Shown here: positions 17,185 to 25,538 of the stretch, one piece after another
Numbering within the stretch: the stretch's first letter is position 1
Layout of the letters: each line of letters begins with the position of its first letter
Source: Nigerium sp.
GTDB taxonomy: Bacteria; Actinomycetota; Actinomycetes; Propionibacteriales; Propionibacteriaceae
Direction: 5' to 3'
Length of the DNA: 45,617 bases
Assembly (NCBI GenBank): GCA_016711325.1
Contig: JADJTH010000004.1
Span: 1-45,617, forward strand
Translations under genes and position numbers: made by a program
Notes under the pieces: generated by a model
What the model was told of the DNA's origin: nothing
Databases searched by the model: none
What the model saw: only the letters and a program-made list of their open reading frames with translations

Positions 17185-17609
17185 CGCTCCTCCTCCTGCT
17201 CATCGGCCAGTGCGGCCGCCAGGTCGTCCAGCGCAACCCCGCCGGACCACAGTTCGCGGCCACCGATCTGGTGGACCCGCGCGGCGACCGGAGCGAGCCC
17301 GCGGTCCTCGTACACGACGACGACACCGTAGTCGCCGGCGGTGAGCTCGGCACCCAGCGCCGCGATGTCTTCTGCGTCGAGCAGTTCGGTCAGGGCGGTG
17401 TCGAACTCCCCGAGCCGCGGGTCGTCCGCCGCGCAGACGCGCGCGGCGACGCCGTCGGCGTCGAGCGCGACGACCTCGAGGTCGAGCACCTCGACGGCTT
17501 CGGAGGCGACGCTCGCCGCCAGCGCCTGGGCGACGGACGCGATGTCGGCGTCGCGCGGCAGCACGAAGGCCACGTGGTTCACGGGACCGGCGTAAAGATC
17601 AGTTGCCAT
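17181..17609 (-). CDS. DUF6325 family protein
   Basis: This 142-residue acidic protein starts MATDLYAGPVNHVAFVLP, contains LDLEVVALDADG in the middle and DYGVVVVYEDRGLAPVA toward the C-terminus, and ends in a Glu/Asp-rich tail. This is the pattern of DUF6325, a family usually encoded beside SHOCT proteins and of unknown function. It is the first gene of a two-gene unit with the SHOCT protein at 16873-17184. Confidence 0.78.
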   Translation of the reverse strand: MATDLYAGPVNHVAFVLPRDADIASVAQALAASVASEAVEVLDLEVVALDADGVAARVCAADDPRLGEFDTALTELLDAEDIAALGAELTAGDYGVVVVYEDRGLAPVAARVHQIGGRELWSGGVALDDLAAALADEQEEER

Positions 17610-17914
17610 GGTGCGAGCATAGTGGCCTGTCCACCCCCAGCGTGTCGCCGAGCGGATGCCTGTTCGGTCCGGCGGTGCGGCCCTTCGTGGCGCCGGCCAT
17701 TCCATCCCCCAGTAATGGGGGATTCATTCCGTTCGCCGTGGGATGGTGTCCGCGGCTGGCCCCGAGGACATCCCAGCGATCAATGAATGAGTTATGTTTT
17801 CGTGACAGGTGAGCATGAACCAACCGATCGCTTTCGGCGGTGGGCGTCCTACGCTGAGCCTTCACACGCCAAGTACCGCGTGGCGTCGGAGTACCCCACA
17901 CGAAGGAGTGTCAG
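17610..17914. promoter_or_regulatory. Divergent regulatory gap upstream of pepA
   Basis: This 305-bp gap separates the DUF6325 gene from pepA. It holds a perfect palindrome ATCCCCCA-GTAA-TGGGGGAT (17704-17723), a locally AT-richer stretch (about 17780-17805) and a possible -10 TACGCT (17850-17855) for pepA. The palindrome suits either a repressor site or a hairpin. No small gene was found. Confidence 0.45.
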
Positions 17915-19390
17915 ATGACGCACAAGGCCCCGTACCCCCCGTTCGAGCTTCCGCAGCGACGCCTTGAGGTTCGCGCCGCCGAGAAGGCGTCCGCGGCCAC
18001 CGCCCTCGGCATCGTCGTGTTCGAGGGTGACGAATTCCCGGCCGTGATCGGCGAGGAACGCGCCGCCGAACTCGGCTTCACGCCGAAGCCCGGTGCGACG
18101 CTGGTCCTTGCGGGCGCCGAAGGCCCGGTCACCGTGCTTCTCGGGGCGGGGCTTCACTCCCAGGCCGATCTCGCCACCATGCGCAACGTCGCGGCGGCGC
18201 TCGCGCGGGCCGTCCCCGTCCATCGCGCCCTCGCACTCGAAGTGCCGCGCACGGGCCTGGCCACCGACGGCATCGCTGCCGCGTTTGTCGAGGGCGCCGC
18301 CTTGGCCCGCTACGTGTACCGGCTGGGTGCGGAGGCGGACGACGCGAAGCTCGATTCGCTCGAGCTCGTCGCCGGATCCGCGCTGCTGGCCGACCTCACG
18401 CAGGGCATCAAGCGCGGCGAGGTGCTCGTCCGGGCCGCCAAGCTGGCCCGCGACCTCGCCGGCACCCCCGGCGGCATCCTGACCCCGACGCAGATCGGCA
18501 AGGTCACGCGCGAGCTGGGCACCGCGGCCGGCCTCGAAGTCGAGGTCGTCGACGAGGCCGGGCTGGTCGAGCTGGGTTGCGGTGGTTTGCTCGGCGTCAA
18601 CCTGGGCAGCGAAGAGCCCCCGGTGATGGTGAAGCTGGTCTACCGTCCCGAGGGCACGCCCACCGGACGCCTCGCGCTCGTCGGCAAGGGTGTCACCTAC
18701 GACGCGGGCGGCCTCGCGCTGAAGCCCGGCGACGAAGTGCATGCCACCATGAAGAACGACATGACGGGTGCAGGCGCCCTCTTCGCGGCGATGACCGCGC
18801 TGAAGGAGCTCGGATGCCAGGCCGAGGTCATCGGCTACATGATGTGCACCGACAACATGCCCTCGGGTTCGGCGCTGCGGCTCGGCGACATCATCGTCAT
18901 GCGCGGCGGCACGACCGTCGAGGTGATCAACACGGACGCGGAGGGCCGCCTCGTCATGGCCGACGCTCTCGTGCTCGCCACCGAGGAGAAGGTCGACGCG
19001 ATCATCGACATCGCGACCCTCACCGGCGCCTGTCTGCGCACCTTCGGCGTCGAGATCGCCGGTGTGATGGGCAACAACGCCGCCCTGGTCGACCAGGTCA
19101 AGGCGTCCGCCGAACGCGTCGACGAGCCGGTGTGGGAGCTGCCGCTCGCGCATCGCTACCGCGGCGAGCTGACGTCCATCATCGCCGACCTGCGCAACAT
19201 GGGCGGCATCAACGCCGGCTCGATCACCGCTGCGCTGTTCCTCAACGAGTTCGTCGGCGACACGCCGTGGGCTCACCTCGACATCGCGGGCACCGCGCAG
19301 GCGCCGGCCGCTCGCGGTTGGATCAACAAGGGCACGACCGGCTGGGGCACCCGGCTGCTGATCGACGTCGCCCTTCACTTCAAGGCCTGA
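17915..19390 (+). CDS. pepA: Leucyl aminopeptidase, family M17
   Basis: This 491-residue cytosolic aminopeptidase removes N-terminal residues from peptides using two metal ions. The metal and catalytic blocks are intact: GKGVTYDAGG (258-267, Lys258 and Asp263), MKNDMTGAG (Asp282) and the family signature NTDAEGRL (339-346, with Asp341, Glu343 and Arg345). The N-terminal regulatory macro-like domain covers about 1-160. ATG 17915 follows GAAGGAG. Only 10 bp separate it from the AbgT-type transporter, which suggests that the peptidase acts on what that transporter brings in, or on a shared pool. Confidence 0.95.
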   Translation: MTHKAPYPPFELPQRRLEVRAAEKASAATALGIVVFEGDEFPAVIGEERAAELGFTPKPGATLVLAGAEGPVTVLLGAGLHSQADLATMRNVAAALARAVPVHRALALEVPRTGLATDGIAAAFVEGAALARYVYRLGAEADDAKLDSLELVAGSALLADLTQGIKRGEVLVRAAKLARDLAGTPGGILTPTQIGKVTRELGTAAGLEVEVVDEAGLVELGCGGLLGVNLGSEEPPVMVKLVYRPEGTPTGRLALVGKGVTYDAGGLALKPGDEVHATMKNDMTGAGALFAAMTALKELGCQAEVIGYMMCTDNMPSGSALRLGDIIVMRGGTTVEVINTDAEGRLVMADALVLATEEKVDAIIDIATLTGACLRTFGVEIAGVMGNNAALVDQVKASAERVDEPVWELPLAHRYRGELTSIIADLRNMGGINAGSITAALFLNEFVGDTPWAHLDIAGTAQAPAARGWINKGTTGWGTRLLIDVALHFKA

Positions 19391-19400
19391 AAGGACGGCC

Positions 19401-21044
19401 ATGGCCGCGAACACAGAAGAAGACGAGGTCGCCCAGAGCGGTCTCCTCGGTGCCGTCGAGCGGATCGGCAACAAGGTTCCGCACCCCGTGCTGATGTTCG
19501 GCTACCTGATCATCCTGGTGATCGGGCTGTCCTGGATCCTCAGCATGTTCGGCGTCTCCATCACCGAGAACGTCGCGGTGCCGGTCGACACGACCGTCAC
19601 CAGCGACATCGTCCACGAGTACTACGAAGACCTGACCGTCCCGATCTCCGAGCCCGGTGCGTCGCCCAAGGACTGGGAGATCGTCGAGACGGTGATCCCG
19701 ATCAAGAGCTTGGTGTCGATCGAGGGCGTCCGGTTCATCTTCTCCTCGTTCGTGAACAACTTCGCCGGCTTCAGCGTCATCGCGGTCACGTTCGTGGCCA
19801 TGATGGGCGCGGGCGTGGCCGAGGAGTCCGGCCTGCTCGGGTCGCTGATCCGCAAGCTGGTCGGGTCGGCGCCGAAGTGGGCGCTCACCTTCCTGATGGT
19901 GTTCGTGGGCGTCCTGTCGTCGGTCGCCTCCGACGCGGGCTACCTGATCCTGATCCCGCTCGCCGCGGCGGCGTTCGCCAGCGTCGGACGTCACCCGCTC
20001 GCGGGTCTGGGCTCGGGATTCGCGGGCGTCGCGGCGATCTTCATGGTGAACATCTCGCTCACCCCGATCGACGCGATGATCACGGAGATCGCCAACGAGG
20101 CGATGGGCGGGCAGGGCCAGCCGCTGACGATTGTCTCGAACTACTACTTCATGGTGGTGAGCTCGATCATCCTCGCGTTGGTCGCGTCGCTGGTGACCGA
20201 GAAGATCGTCGAACCGCGCCTGGGGCCGTGGACGCCCGAAAGCGGCGTCGTGGTCGCCGACGAGGTGATGGCCGATCCGGCGGCCGACAAGAAGGGCTCG
20301 CGCTACGCGCTGTTCGGCCTTCTCACGATCGTCGCCATCGTGGCGCTCGCGACCTTCCCGCCCGGGGCGCCGCTGCGCGACCCCGAGGACGGGGCGATCA
20401 TCGGCCAGACGCCGTTCATGGACAGCCTGCTGTTCATCATCATGCTGATCTTCCTCGTCTCGGGCATCTGCTACGGCGTGGGTGCCGGCACGATCAAGGG
20501 GAGCAACGACGTCATCAAGGCCATCACCAAGACCTTCGCCGGCCTCGGTGGCATGGTGCTGATGCTGCTGATGATCAGCCAGTTCATCGCCTACTTCAAC
20601 TGGACGAACCTGCCCACGGTGATCGCCGGCTCGCTCGCCGAGATTCTGGAGCAGGCGAACATCGGTGCCGTGCCCCTGCTGATCGGGTTCATGCTGGTGA
20701 TCGTCGTGCTCGACTTCATCATGCCCGGCTCGTTGCCCAAGTGGGCGATCTTCGCGCCGATCTTCGTGCCGCTGTTCATGCGGCTCGGGGTCGCCCCGCA
20801 GACGCTGCTCGCCGCCTACCGCGTGGCCGACTCGCCGGTGAACGCGCTCACGCCGCTGATGGTGTACCTGCCGTTCATCGCGACGATCGCGCAGCGCTAC
20901 CAGAAGAAGGCCGGCATCGGCACGGTGGTCGCGCTGATGCTGCCCTACTCGGGGGCGATCTTGGTCGTGTGGGTCGTCATGTTCATCGCGTGGTTCCTGC
21001 TCGGCATCCCGCTCGGGCCGGGCTATCCGCCGTCCGTGCCGTGA
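19401..21044 (+). CDS. abgT: AbgT-family transporter
   Basis: This 547-residue membrane protein has about eleven transmembrane segments. It carries the AbgT signatures KVPHPVLMFGYLI near the N-terminus, SSVASDAGYLILIPLAAAAF, NISLTPIDAMITEI, GLGGMVLMLLMISQFIAYFNW and PGSLPKWAIFAPIFVPLFM. AbgT proteins take up p-aminobenzoyl-glutamate in E. coli, and relatives (MtrF, YdaH) export antifolates, so direction and substrate cannot be read from sequence. It follows pepA by 10 bp and overlaps glsA by 4 bp. Confidence 0.92.
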   Translation: MAANTEEDEVAQSGLLGAVERIGNKVPHPVLMFGYLIILVIGLSWILSMFGVSITENVAVPVDTTVTSDIVHEYYEDLTVPISEPGASPKDWEIVETVIPIKSLVSIEGVRFIFSSFVNNFAGFSVIAVTFVAMMGAGVAEESGLLGSLIRKLVGSAPKWALTFLMVFVGVLSSVASDAGYLILIPLAAAAFASVGRHPLAGLGSGFAGVAAIFMVNISLTPIDAMITEIANEAMGGQGQPLTIVSNYYFMVVSSIILALVASLVTEKIVEPRLGPWTPESGVVVADEVMADPAADKKGSRYALFGLLTIVAIVALATFPPGAPLRDPEDGAIIGQTPFMDSLLFIIMLIFLVSGICYGVGAGTIKGSNDVIKAITKTFAGLGGMVLMLLMISQFIAYFNWTNLPTVIAGSLAEILEQANIGAVPLLIGFMLVIVVLDFIMPGSLPKWAIFAPIFVPLFMRLGVAPQTLLAAYRVADSPVNALTPLMVYLPFIATIAQRYQKKAGIGTVVALMLPYSGAILVVWVVMFIAWFLLGIPLGPGYPPSVP

Positions 21045-22042
21045 CCGACGCCACCACCCAGACAGGAAGGCTCCCCTTCGTTTCGACGGGGAGCCTTCCC
21101 GCGCGCCCGGCCGTCGACGCCCTGGTGGACGAGGCGTACGCGCGCTATCGCGACTGCCGCGAGGGAACGCCGTCCGCCGTCTACCCGGCGCTGGAGCGGG
21201 CCGATCCGGGCCTGTTCGGCATCTGCGTGCTCGAAACCGACGGCACGGCGCACGTCGCCGGCGACGCCGACCATCCGTTCACCATCATGAGCGTCGCCAA
21301 GCCGTTCGCGTTCGCGCTGGTCGGCTCGGCGTTGGGCGCGGACGCCGTCCGCGCGATGATCGGTGTCAACGCCACAGGGCTGCCGTTCAACGCGATCGAA
21401 GCGATCGAGCGGTCGGCCGACGGGCGGACGAACCCGATGGTCAACCCCGGCGCGATCGTCACGACGAGCTGGGTCGCCGGCGACGGCGAGGCGAAGTGGG
21501 CCACCCTCCTCGCGGGTCTGTCGGCGTTCGCGGGTCGCGAACTCGCCGTCGACGAGGAGGTGTACGCCTGCGCGTCCGCCACCAATCACGTGAACCGCTC
21601 GGCGGTCTACCTGCTGCACGCACGCGGCCTGCTGGGCTGCGATCCCGACCTCGCGCTCGACCTGTACACCCGGCAGAGCTGTGTGCAGGTGACCGCCCGC
21701 GACCTGGCGACCATGGGTGCCACGCTCGCGGACGGCGGTGCCAACCCGATCACCGGCGACGAGGTGATCCCCGTCGAGCTGTGCCACGCCGTGCTCGCCG
21801 TGATGCTGACCGCCGGGCTCTACGAGGCGTCCGGCGACTGGCTCTACGAGGTCGGGCAGCCCGGCAAGAGCGGCATCGGCGGCGGCATCGTGACCGTCTC
21901 GCCGGGCAAGGGCGCGCTCGGCACGTTCTCGCCGCCGCTGGACGCCGCGGGCAACAGCGTGCGTGGCGGCAAGGTGGCCCGGTTCCTGTCCCGCGAACTC
22001 GGCCTCGATCTGCTCAATTCCGTTCCCGTGTCGCCGCGTTGA
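21041..22042 (+). CDS. glsA: Glutaminase
   Basis: This 333-residue enzyme hydrolyses glutamine to glutamate and ammonia. The serine beta-lactamase-like fold shows the catalytic pair Ser84-x-x-Lys87 in FTIMSVAKPF. Further family blocks are GLPFNAIEAIE, NPMVNPGAIVTTS, YTRQSCVQVTARDLATMGATLA and GKSGIGGGIV. GTG 21041 is used because it overlaps the transporter stop as GTGA, giving coupling. Its place in an aminopeptidase/AbgT unit points to use of Glu/Gln compounds as carbon or nitrogen source, or ammonia release for acid balance. Confidence 0.93.
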   Translation: MTDATTQTGRLPFVSTGSLPARPAVDALVDEAYARYRDCREGTPSAVYPALERADPGLFGICVLETDGTAHVAGDADHPFTIMSVAKPFAFALVGSALGADAVRAMIGVNATGLPFNAIEAIERSADGRTNPMVNPGAIVTTSWVAGDGEAKWATLLAGLSAFAGRELAVDEEVYACASATNHVNRSAVYLLHARGLLGCDPDLALDLYTRQSCVQVTARDLATMGATLADGGANPITGDEVIPVELCHAVLAVMLTAGLYEASGDWLYEVGQPGKSGIGGGIVTVSPGKGALGTFSPPLDAAGNSVRGGKVARFLSRELGLDLLNSVPVSPR

Positions 22043-22072
22043 GGCGTCCTCGCTCTAGGTAGGTTGCTGCTC

Positions 22073-23647
22073 ATGTCCGAGAGCCTCATCACGCTGCTGG
22101 TGCTGGCCGCCACCGTCGTCCTGTTCATCTGGGACCGCCTGCCGGTCGCCGTGGTCGCCATGCTGGTGCCGATGGCGCTGTGGGCGACCGGCGTCCTCAC
22201 GCTGGGCGAGACCGTGGCCGGCTTCGGTGACCCGACCGTGCTGTTCATCGCCGCACTGTTCGTGGTGAGCGAGGCGCTGGACGCCACCGGCGTCACGGCG
22301 TGGGTGGGCGAAAAGGCGATGGAGAGCGCGGGCACCAGCCCGACCCGCCTGCTGGTCACCGTCATGCTGATGATGGCCGTGCTCACCGCGCTGATCACGC
22401 CGAACGGTTCCGTGGCGGCCCTCACGCCCGTGGTGGTGGCGATCGCGATCCGCGGACGCCGGTCTCCGTCCGAGCTGCTCATGCCGGCCGCCTTCGCCGC
22501 GCACGCCGGGTCGCTTCTCATGCTGACCGGCTCGCCCGTCACCGTCGTCATGGCCGACTACGTCGAAGAGGTGAGCGGGCAGCGGCTCGGCCTGTTCTCG
22601 GTCGCCGTCATCGGTGCGGTGCTGCTCACCGCGACGCTCGGCATCACCATCGTGTTCGGTTCACGCCTGGTGCCGAGGCGGACGCCGCGCCGCTCGCTGC
22701 GCGACTTCGGCGCGCACGGGTCGCTGTTGGAGACGCACTACGCCCTGGACTCCGACGAGCCCGTCATGGGGCGCGAGATCGGCGTCGGCGAGTTCATCGT
22801 GCCGCCGCGGTCGGCCTACATCGGCGACGAGGTGTACACGGGCATGGTCACCGACAGCGGCAACCTGATCGTCGTGGCGGCGCACCACCGCGGTCACGAC
22901 ATCGACAAGGAGGACCGCCGCCGCAAGTTCCGGCTGGTCGCCGGCGACCGGCTGTTGCTGCGCGGCGCCTGGGACGCGCTCGACCGCGCGGCGGAGGACC
23001 CCGAGCTCATCCCGGTCGACGATCCCGAGAGCGTCCGCCGTCAGGCGGTGCCGCTGGGGATCGGCGCCAAGCGGGCCGTCGGCGTCCTGGCCGCCATGGT
23101 GGTGCTGCTGGCGACCGGCCTGGTGCCGCCGCCGGTCGCGGGCATCGCCGCCGCGCTCGCGATCGTCCTGCTGGGCGTGCTGAGCGTCGAGCAGGCCTAC
23201 CGCGGCATCTCGTGGACGACGATCATCCTGGTCGCCGGCATGATGTCGCTGTCCGAGGCGATGCAGTCCTCGGGCGCGGCCGAGCAACTCGCACAGGGGC
23301 TGGTGTCCGTGGTGGGCAACGGCGGCCCGGTCGTGCTGCTGGTCGGCCTGTTCGTGATCACCGCCGCGCTCGGCCAGCTGATCAGCAACATGGCGACCGC
23401 GCTCATCGTGATGCCGATCGGTGTCGCGGCGGCCGCCGAGATGGGCGTCTCGCCCGTCCCGATCCTGATCGCCGTGGCCGTGTTCGCGGCCGGTGCGCTG
23501 CTCACGCCGGTCGCGACCCCGGCCAACCTGGTCGTCATGGAGGCCGCCGGCTACCGGTTCGGGGACTACTGGAGACTCGGCCTTCCGCTGCTGCTGTGCT
23601 ACGGGCTGGCGGGCGTCTTCCTGGTGCCCCTAATCTGGCCCTTCTAA
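22073..23647 (+). CDS. SLC13-family permease with one TrkA-C domain
   Basis: This 524-residue transporter belongs to the DASS/SLC13-like group, usually Na+-coupled carriers of anions or dicarboxylates. It has about ten membrane segments split by a soluble RCK_C (TrkA-C) domain at about 215-310 (PPRSAYIGDEVYTG..GDRLLLRG). Typical blocks are FGDPTVLFIAALFVVSEAL, ALITPNGSVAALTPVVVAIA and SNMATALIVMPIGVAAA. Many homologues carry two TrkA-C domains, and only one is seen here. ATG 22073 follows AGGTAGG. Its substrate is not evident. It may be in the pepA unit, 30 bp after glsA. Confidence 0.87.
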   Translation: MSESLITLLVLAATVVLFIWDRLPVAVVAMLVPMALWATGVLTLGETVAGFGDPTVLFIAALFVVSEALDATGVTAWVGEKAMESAGTSPTRLLVTVMLMMAVLTALITPNGSVAALTPVVVAIAIRGRRSPSELLMPAAFAAHAGSLLMLTGSPVTVVMADYVEEVSGQRLGLFSVAVIGAVLLTATLGITIVFGSRLVPRRTPRRSLRDFGAHGSLLETHYALDSDEPVMGREIGVGEFIVPPRSAYIGDEVYTGMVTDSGNLIVVAAHHRGHDIDKEDRRRKFRLVAGDRLLLRGAWDALDRAAEDPELIPVDDPESVRRQAVPLGIGAKRAVGVLAAMVVLLATGLVPPPVAGIAAALAIVLLGVLSVEQAYRGISWTTIILVAGMMSLSEAMQSSGAAEQLAQGLVSVVGNGGPVVLLVGLFVITAALGQLISNMATALIVMPIGVAAAAEMGVSPVPILIAVAVFAAGALLTPVATPANLVVMEAAGYRFGDYWRLGLPLLLCYGLAGVFLVPLIWPF

Positions 23648-24549
23648 TGCAGCAGAACATTCCGCTCGCGGTGGCGCTCACCGTCGCCGCCACCGTTCTC
23701 TTCGCGCTGGCCGCGACGATCCAGCACTACGTCGTCGGCGCGAAGACCGGCAAGGGCCAGGCACTGTCGGGCGGCCAGCTCTGGTCGCTGATGCGGTCGC
23801 CGCGCTGGTGGCTCGGCATGGGACTCAACGCCGTCGGCGCCGTGCTCGCCCTCGCCGCCCTGATGTTCGCCCCCGTCACGGTGTCGCAGCCGTTGGCGAT
23901 CCTGGCGGTGCCGTGGACGGTGATGCTCGCCAGCAGGGTGGGCGGGCACACGATCCCGCGCACGGTGTGGTCGGCCGTCGGGCTGGCCGTCGCCGGGACG
24001 CTGTTCTTCGCGGTGATCGCGATCGTGTACGCCGCCGACCACGAGGAGTTCAGCGACGACGGGCTGATCCTGGGCACCATCGTCGGGTACGCGGTCGCCG
24101 GCGGGCTCGCGTTGCTCGGCGCCCGGGGACCGGCGCGGACGCGATGCCTCGCGTGGGCGTCCGCGGGGGCGTTCATCTTCGGCCTGGAGTCGGGCATCGT
24201 GAAGGCGCTCGGCGAGTACGTCGCGACCCGCGAGTGGCGGACGTCCGTCGTGTTCTGGGTGCTGGTGGTGCTGCTGATCGTCGGCGCGCTCGTCGCGACC
24301 GCGTTCATGCAGCAGGGTTACGCCACCGGCGCGGCCGAGACCGTCGTGGGGGCGCTCAACGTGGTCGGTCCCATGGCGGCGGTGTCGTTCGGCATCCTCG
24401 TGCTCGGCGAAGGCGCCAACATCACCGCCACCGCGGCGCTGGCGATGTTCCTGTCCGGCGGGATCGCCGTCCGGGGCGTGGTGCTGCTGTCGCGCTTCCA
24501 ACCCGACCAGGCGGTGTCCGACGAGGGAGCGGCATCCGCGTCGAGCTGA
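23647..24549 (+). CDS. DMT/NIPA-like integral membrane protein
   Basis: This 300-residue protein has nine to ten transmembrane helices and little soluble sequence. The two-fold hydrophobic pattern with PVTVSQPLAILAVPWTVMLA in the first half and GALNVVGPMAAVSFGILVLGEG in the second matches DMT-superfamily transporters of the EamA or NIPA type. ATG 23647 overlaps the SLC13 stop (TAATG), so it is translationally coupled. The substrate is unknown. Confidence 0.75.
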   Translation: MQQNIPLAVALTVAATVLFALAATIQHYVVGAKTGKGQALSGGQLWSLMRSPRWWLGMGLNAVGAVLALAALMFAPVTVSQPLAILAVPWTVMLASRVGGHTIPRTVWSAVGLAVAGTLFFAVIAIVYAADHEEFSDDGLILGTIVGYAVAGGLALLGARGPARTRCLAWASAGAFIFGLESGIVKALGEYVATREWRTSVVFWVLVVLLIVGALVATAFMQQGYATGAAETVVGALNVVGPMAAVSFGILVLGEGANITATAALAMFLSGGIAVRGVVLLSRFQPDQAVSDEGAASASS

Positions 24550-24555
24550 CGTGCG

Positions 24556-24591
24556 GGCCCATCACCACCCCGGCGGGGACGATGATGGGCC
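24556..24591. terminator. Bidirectional terminator hairpin
   Basis: GGCCCATCA (24556-24564) pairs with TGATGGGCC (24583-24591), and an inner CCCC/GGGG pair fits in the loop. It lies between two convergent genes, so it can serve both. No T-run is present, as is common in high-GC actinobacteria. Confidence 0.6.
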
Positions 24592-24608
24592 GGAGGAACC
24601 CCGTGCCC

Positions 24609-25418
24609 CTACTCGCCGGGCGCGAGGGTCAGCGCGATCGTGTCGTCGGCGGTGCGCAGCGTCAGCGACGCCACCTCACGCTGGATCGCCGTCGCCGACT
24701 CGAGCGCCTTGAGGAACGCGGTCTCCTGCTCCATGACGCCGGTGGGCGTGTCGCAGGCCATCATCGTGCTGACGAGCGGGCCGACCCGCAGCAGGCCGTC
24801 CGTGACGGTGTAGGTACCGGTGAACCGGTTGCAGCCGCTCGAGCCGCTCACGCCGCCGTCCTCGCCGAACGCCACCGTCAGATCGGTGCCCGCGATCGGG
24901 CTGGTCACCGCGTCGCCGCTCCGCAGGCCGGTGACGACCCAGGACGTGCCGGCGAGGCCTTGATCGAGGACCGCGAACGTGGCCACCTCGGCGCCCGCGG
25001 CGTCCGAGAGCGTGAGGCGTCCGCCGGTGATCGCGTAGCTCGCGACCTGCGGGAGCGCGGCGAGCAGTTCCTGCTCGGTCTTCATGACCGACTCCTCGCA
25101 CGCCATCATGGTCGAGACGAAGTCGCCGCCGAAGCTCAGCGTGCTTCCGTCGGTGGCGAAGCTGCCGCCGATGCGGTTGCAGCCGCCCGAGCCGGTGGCC
25201 CGGCCGTCCGTGCCGAATTGGAGGAACGCCGTCGATCCGGTCTGATCGACGCCGCGCAGGCTCGTCAACTGCCACGGATCGCCGATCAGCGCCGCCGCCG
25301 TTGCGGGTGCGCTGACCGTCGGGGACGGTGACGGAGACGCCGTCACGGGCGGCGGCTGCACGCACCCCACCAGCAGGAATGAAGCGGCAACGGCGACGAC
25401 GAATGTCATCTTCGACAT
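24609..25418 (-). CDS. Lipoprotein with two META domains
   Basis: This 269-residue exported lipoprotein has a signal peptide with the lipobox ending at Cys19 (FLLVGC), a Pro/Ser/Thr linker (about 22-45), and two META (HslJ-like) repeats. Repeat one has GGCNRIGGSF and VSTMMACEE, and repeat two has SGCNRFTGTY and VSTMMACDT, giving the paired Cys pattern of the family. META/HslJ proteins are linked to stress or heat-shock functions without a known activity. It is a single gene, divergent from the lactonase-like gene. Confidence 0.9.
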   Translation of the reverse strand: MSKMTFVVAVAASFLLVGCVQPPPVTASPSPSPTVSAPATAAALIGDPWQLTSLRGVDQTGSTAFLQFGTDGRATGSGGCNRIGGSFATDGSTLSFGGDFVSTMMACEESVMKTEQELLAALPQVASYAITGGRLTLSDAAGAEVATFAVLDQGLAGTSWVVTGLRSGDAVTSPIAGTDLTVAFGEDGGVSGSSGCNRFTGTYTVTDGLLRVGPLVSTMMACDTPTGVMEQETAFLKALESATAIQREVASLTLRTADDTIALTLAPGE

Positions 25419-25538
25419 GGATCACGGTCCTCTCACGCGGTGCGTCCATTGTGCCCGTTCGTCCGGCGGCGCCGCGGCGCCCACGCATCACGATTTGATC
25501 CCGCGACGCCCGGTTCCGCGACCCCCTACCATGCGTCC

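Noticed and set aside
17849..19474. A 541-codon open frame antisense to pepA
   Set aside because: It mirrors pepA exactly, has low-complexity Arg/Gly/Asp content and no ribosome-binding site. Long antisense frames are expected in such GC-rich DNA.
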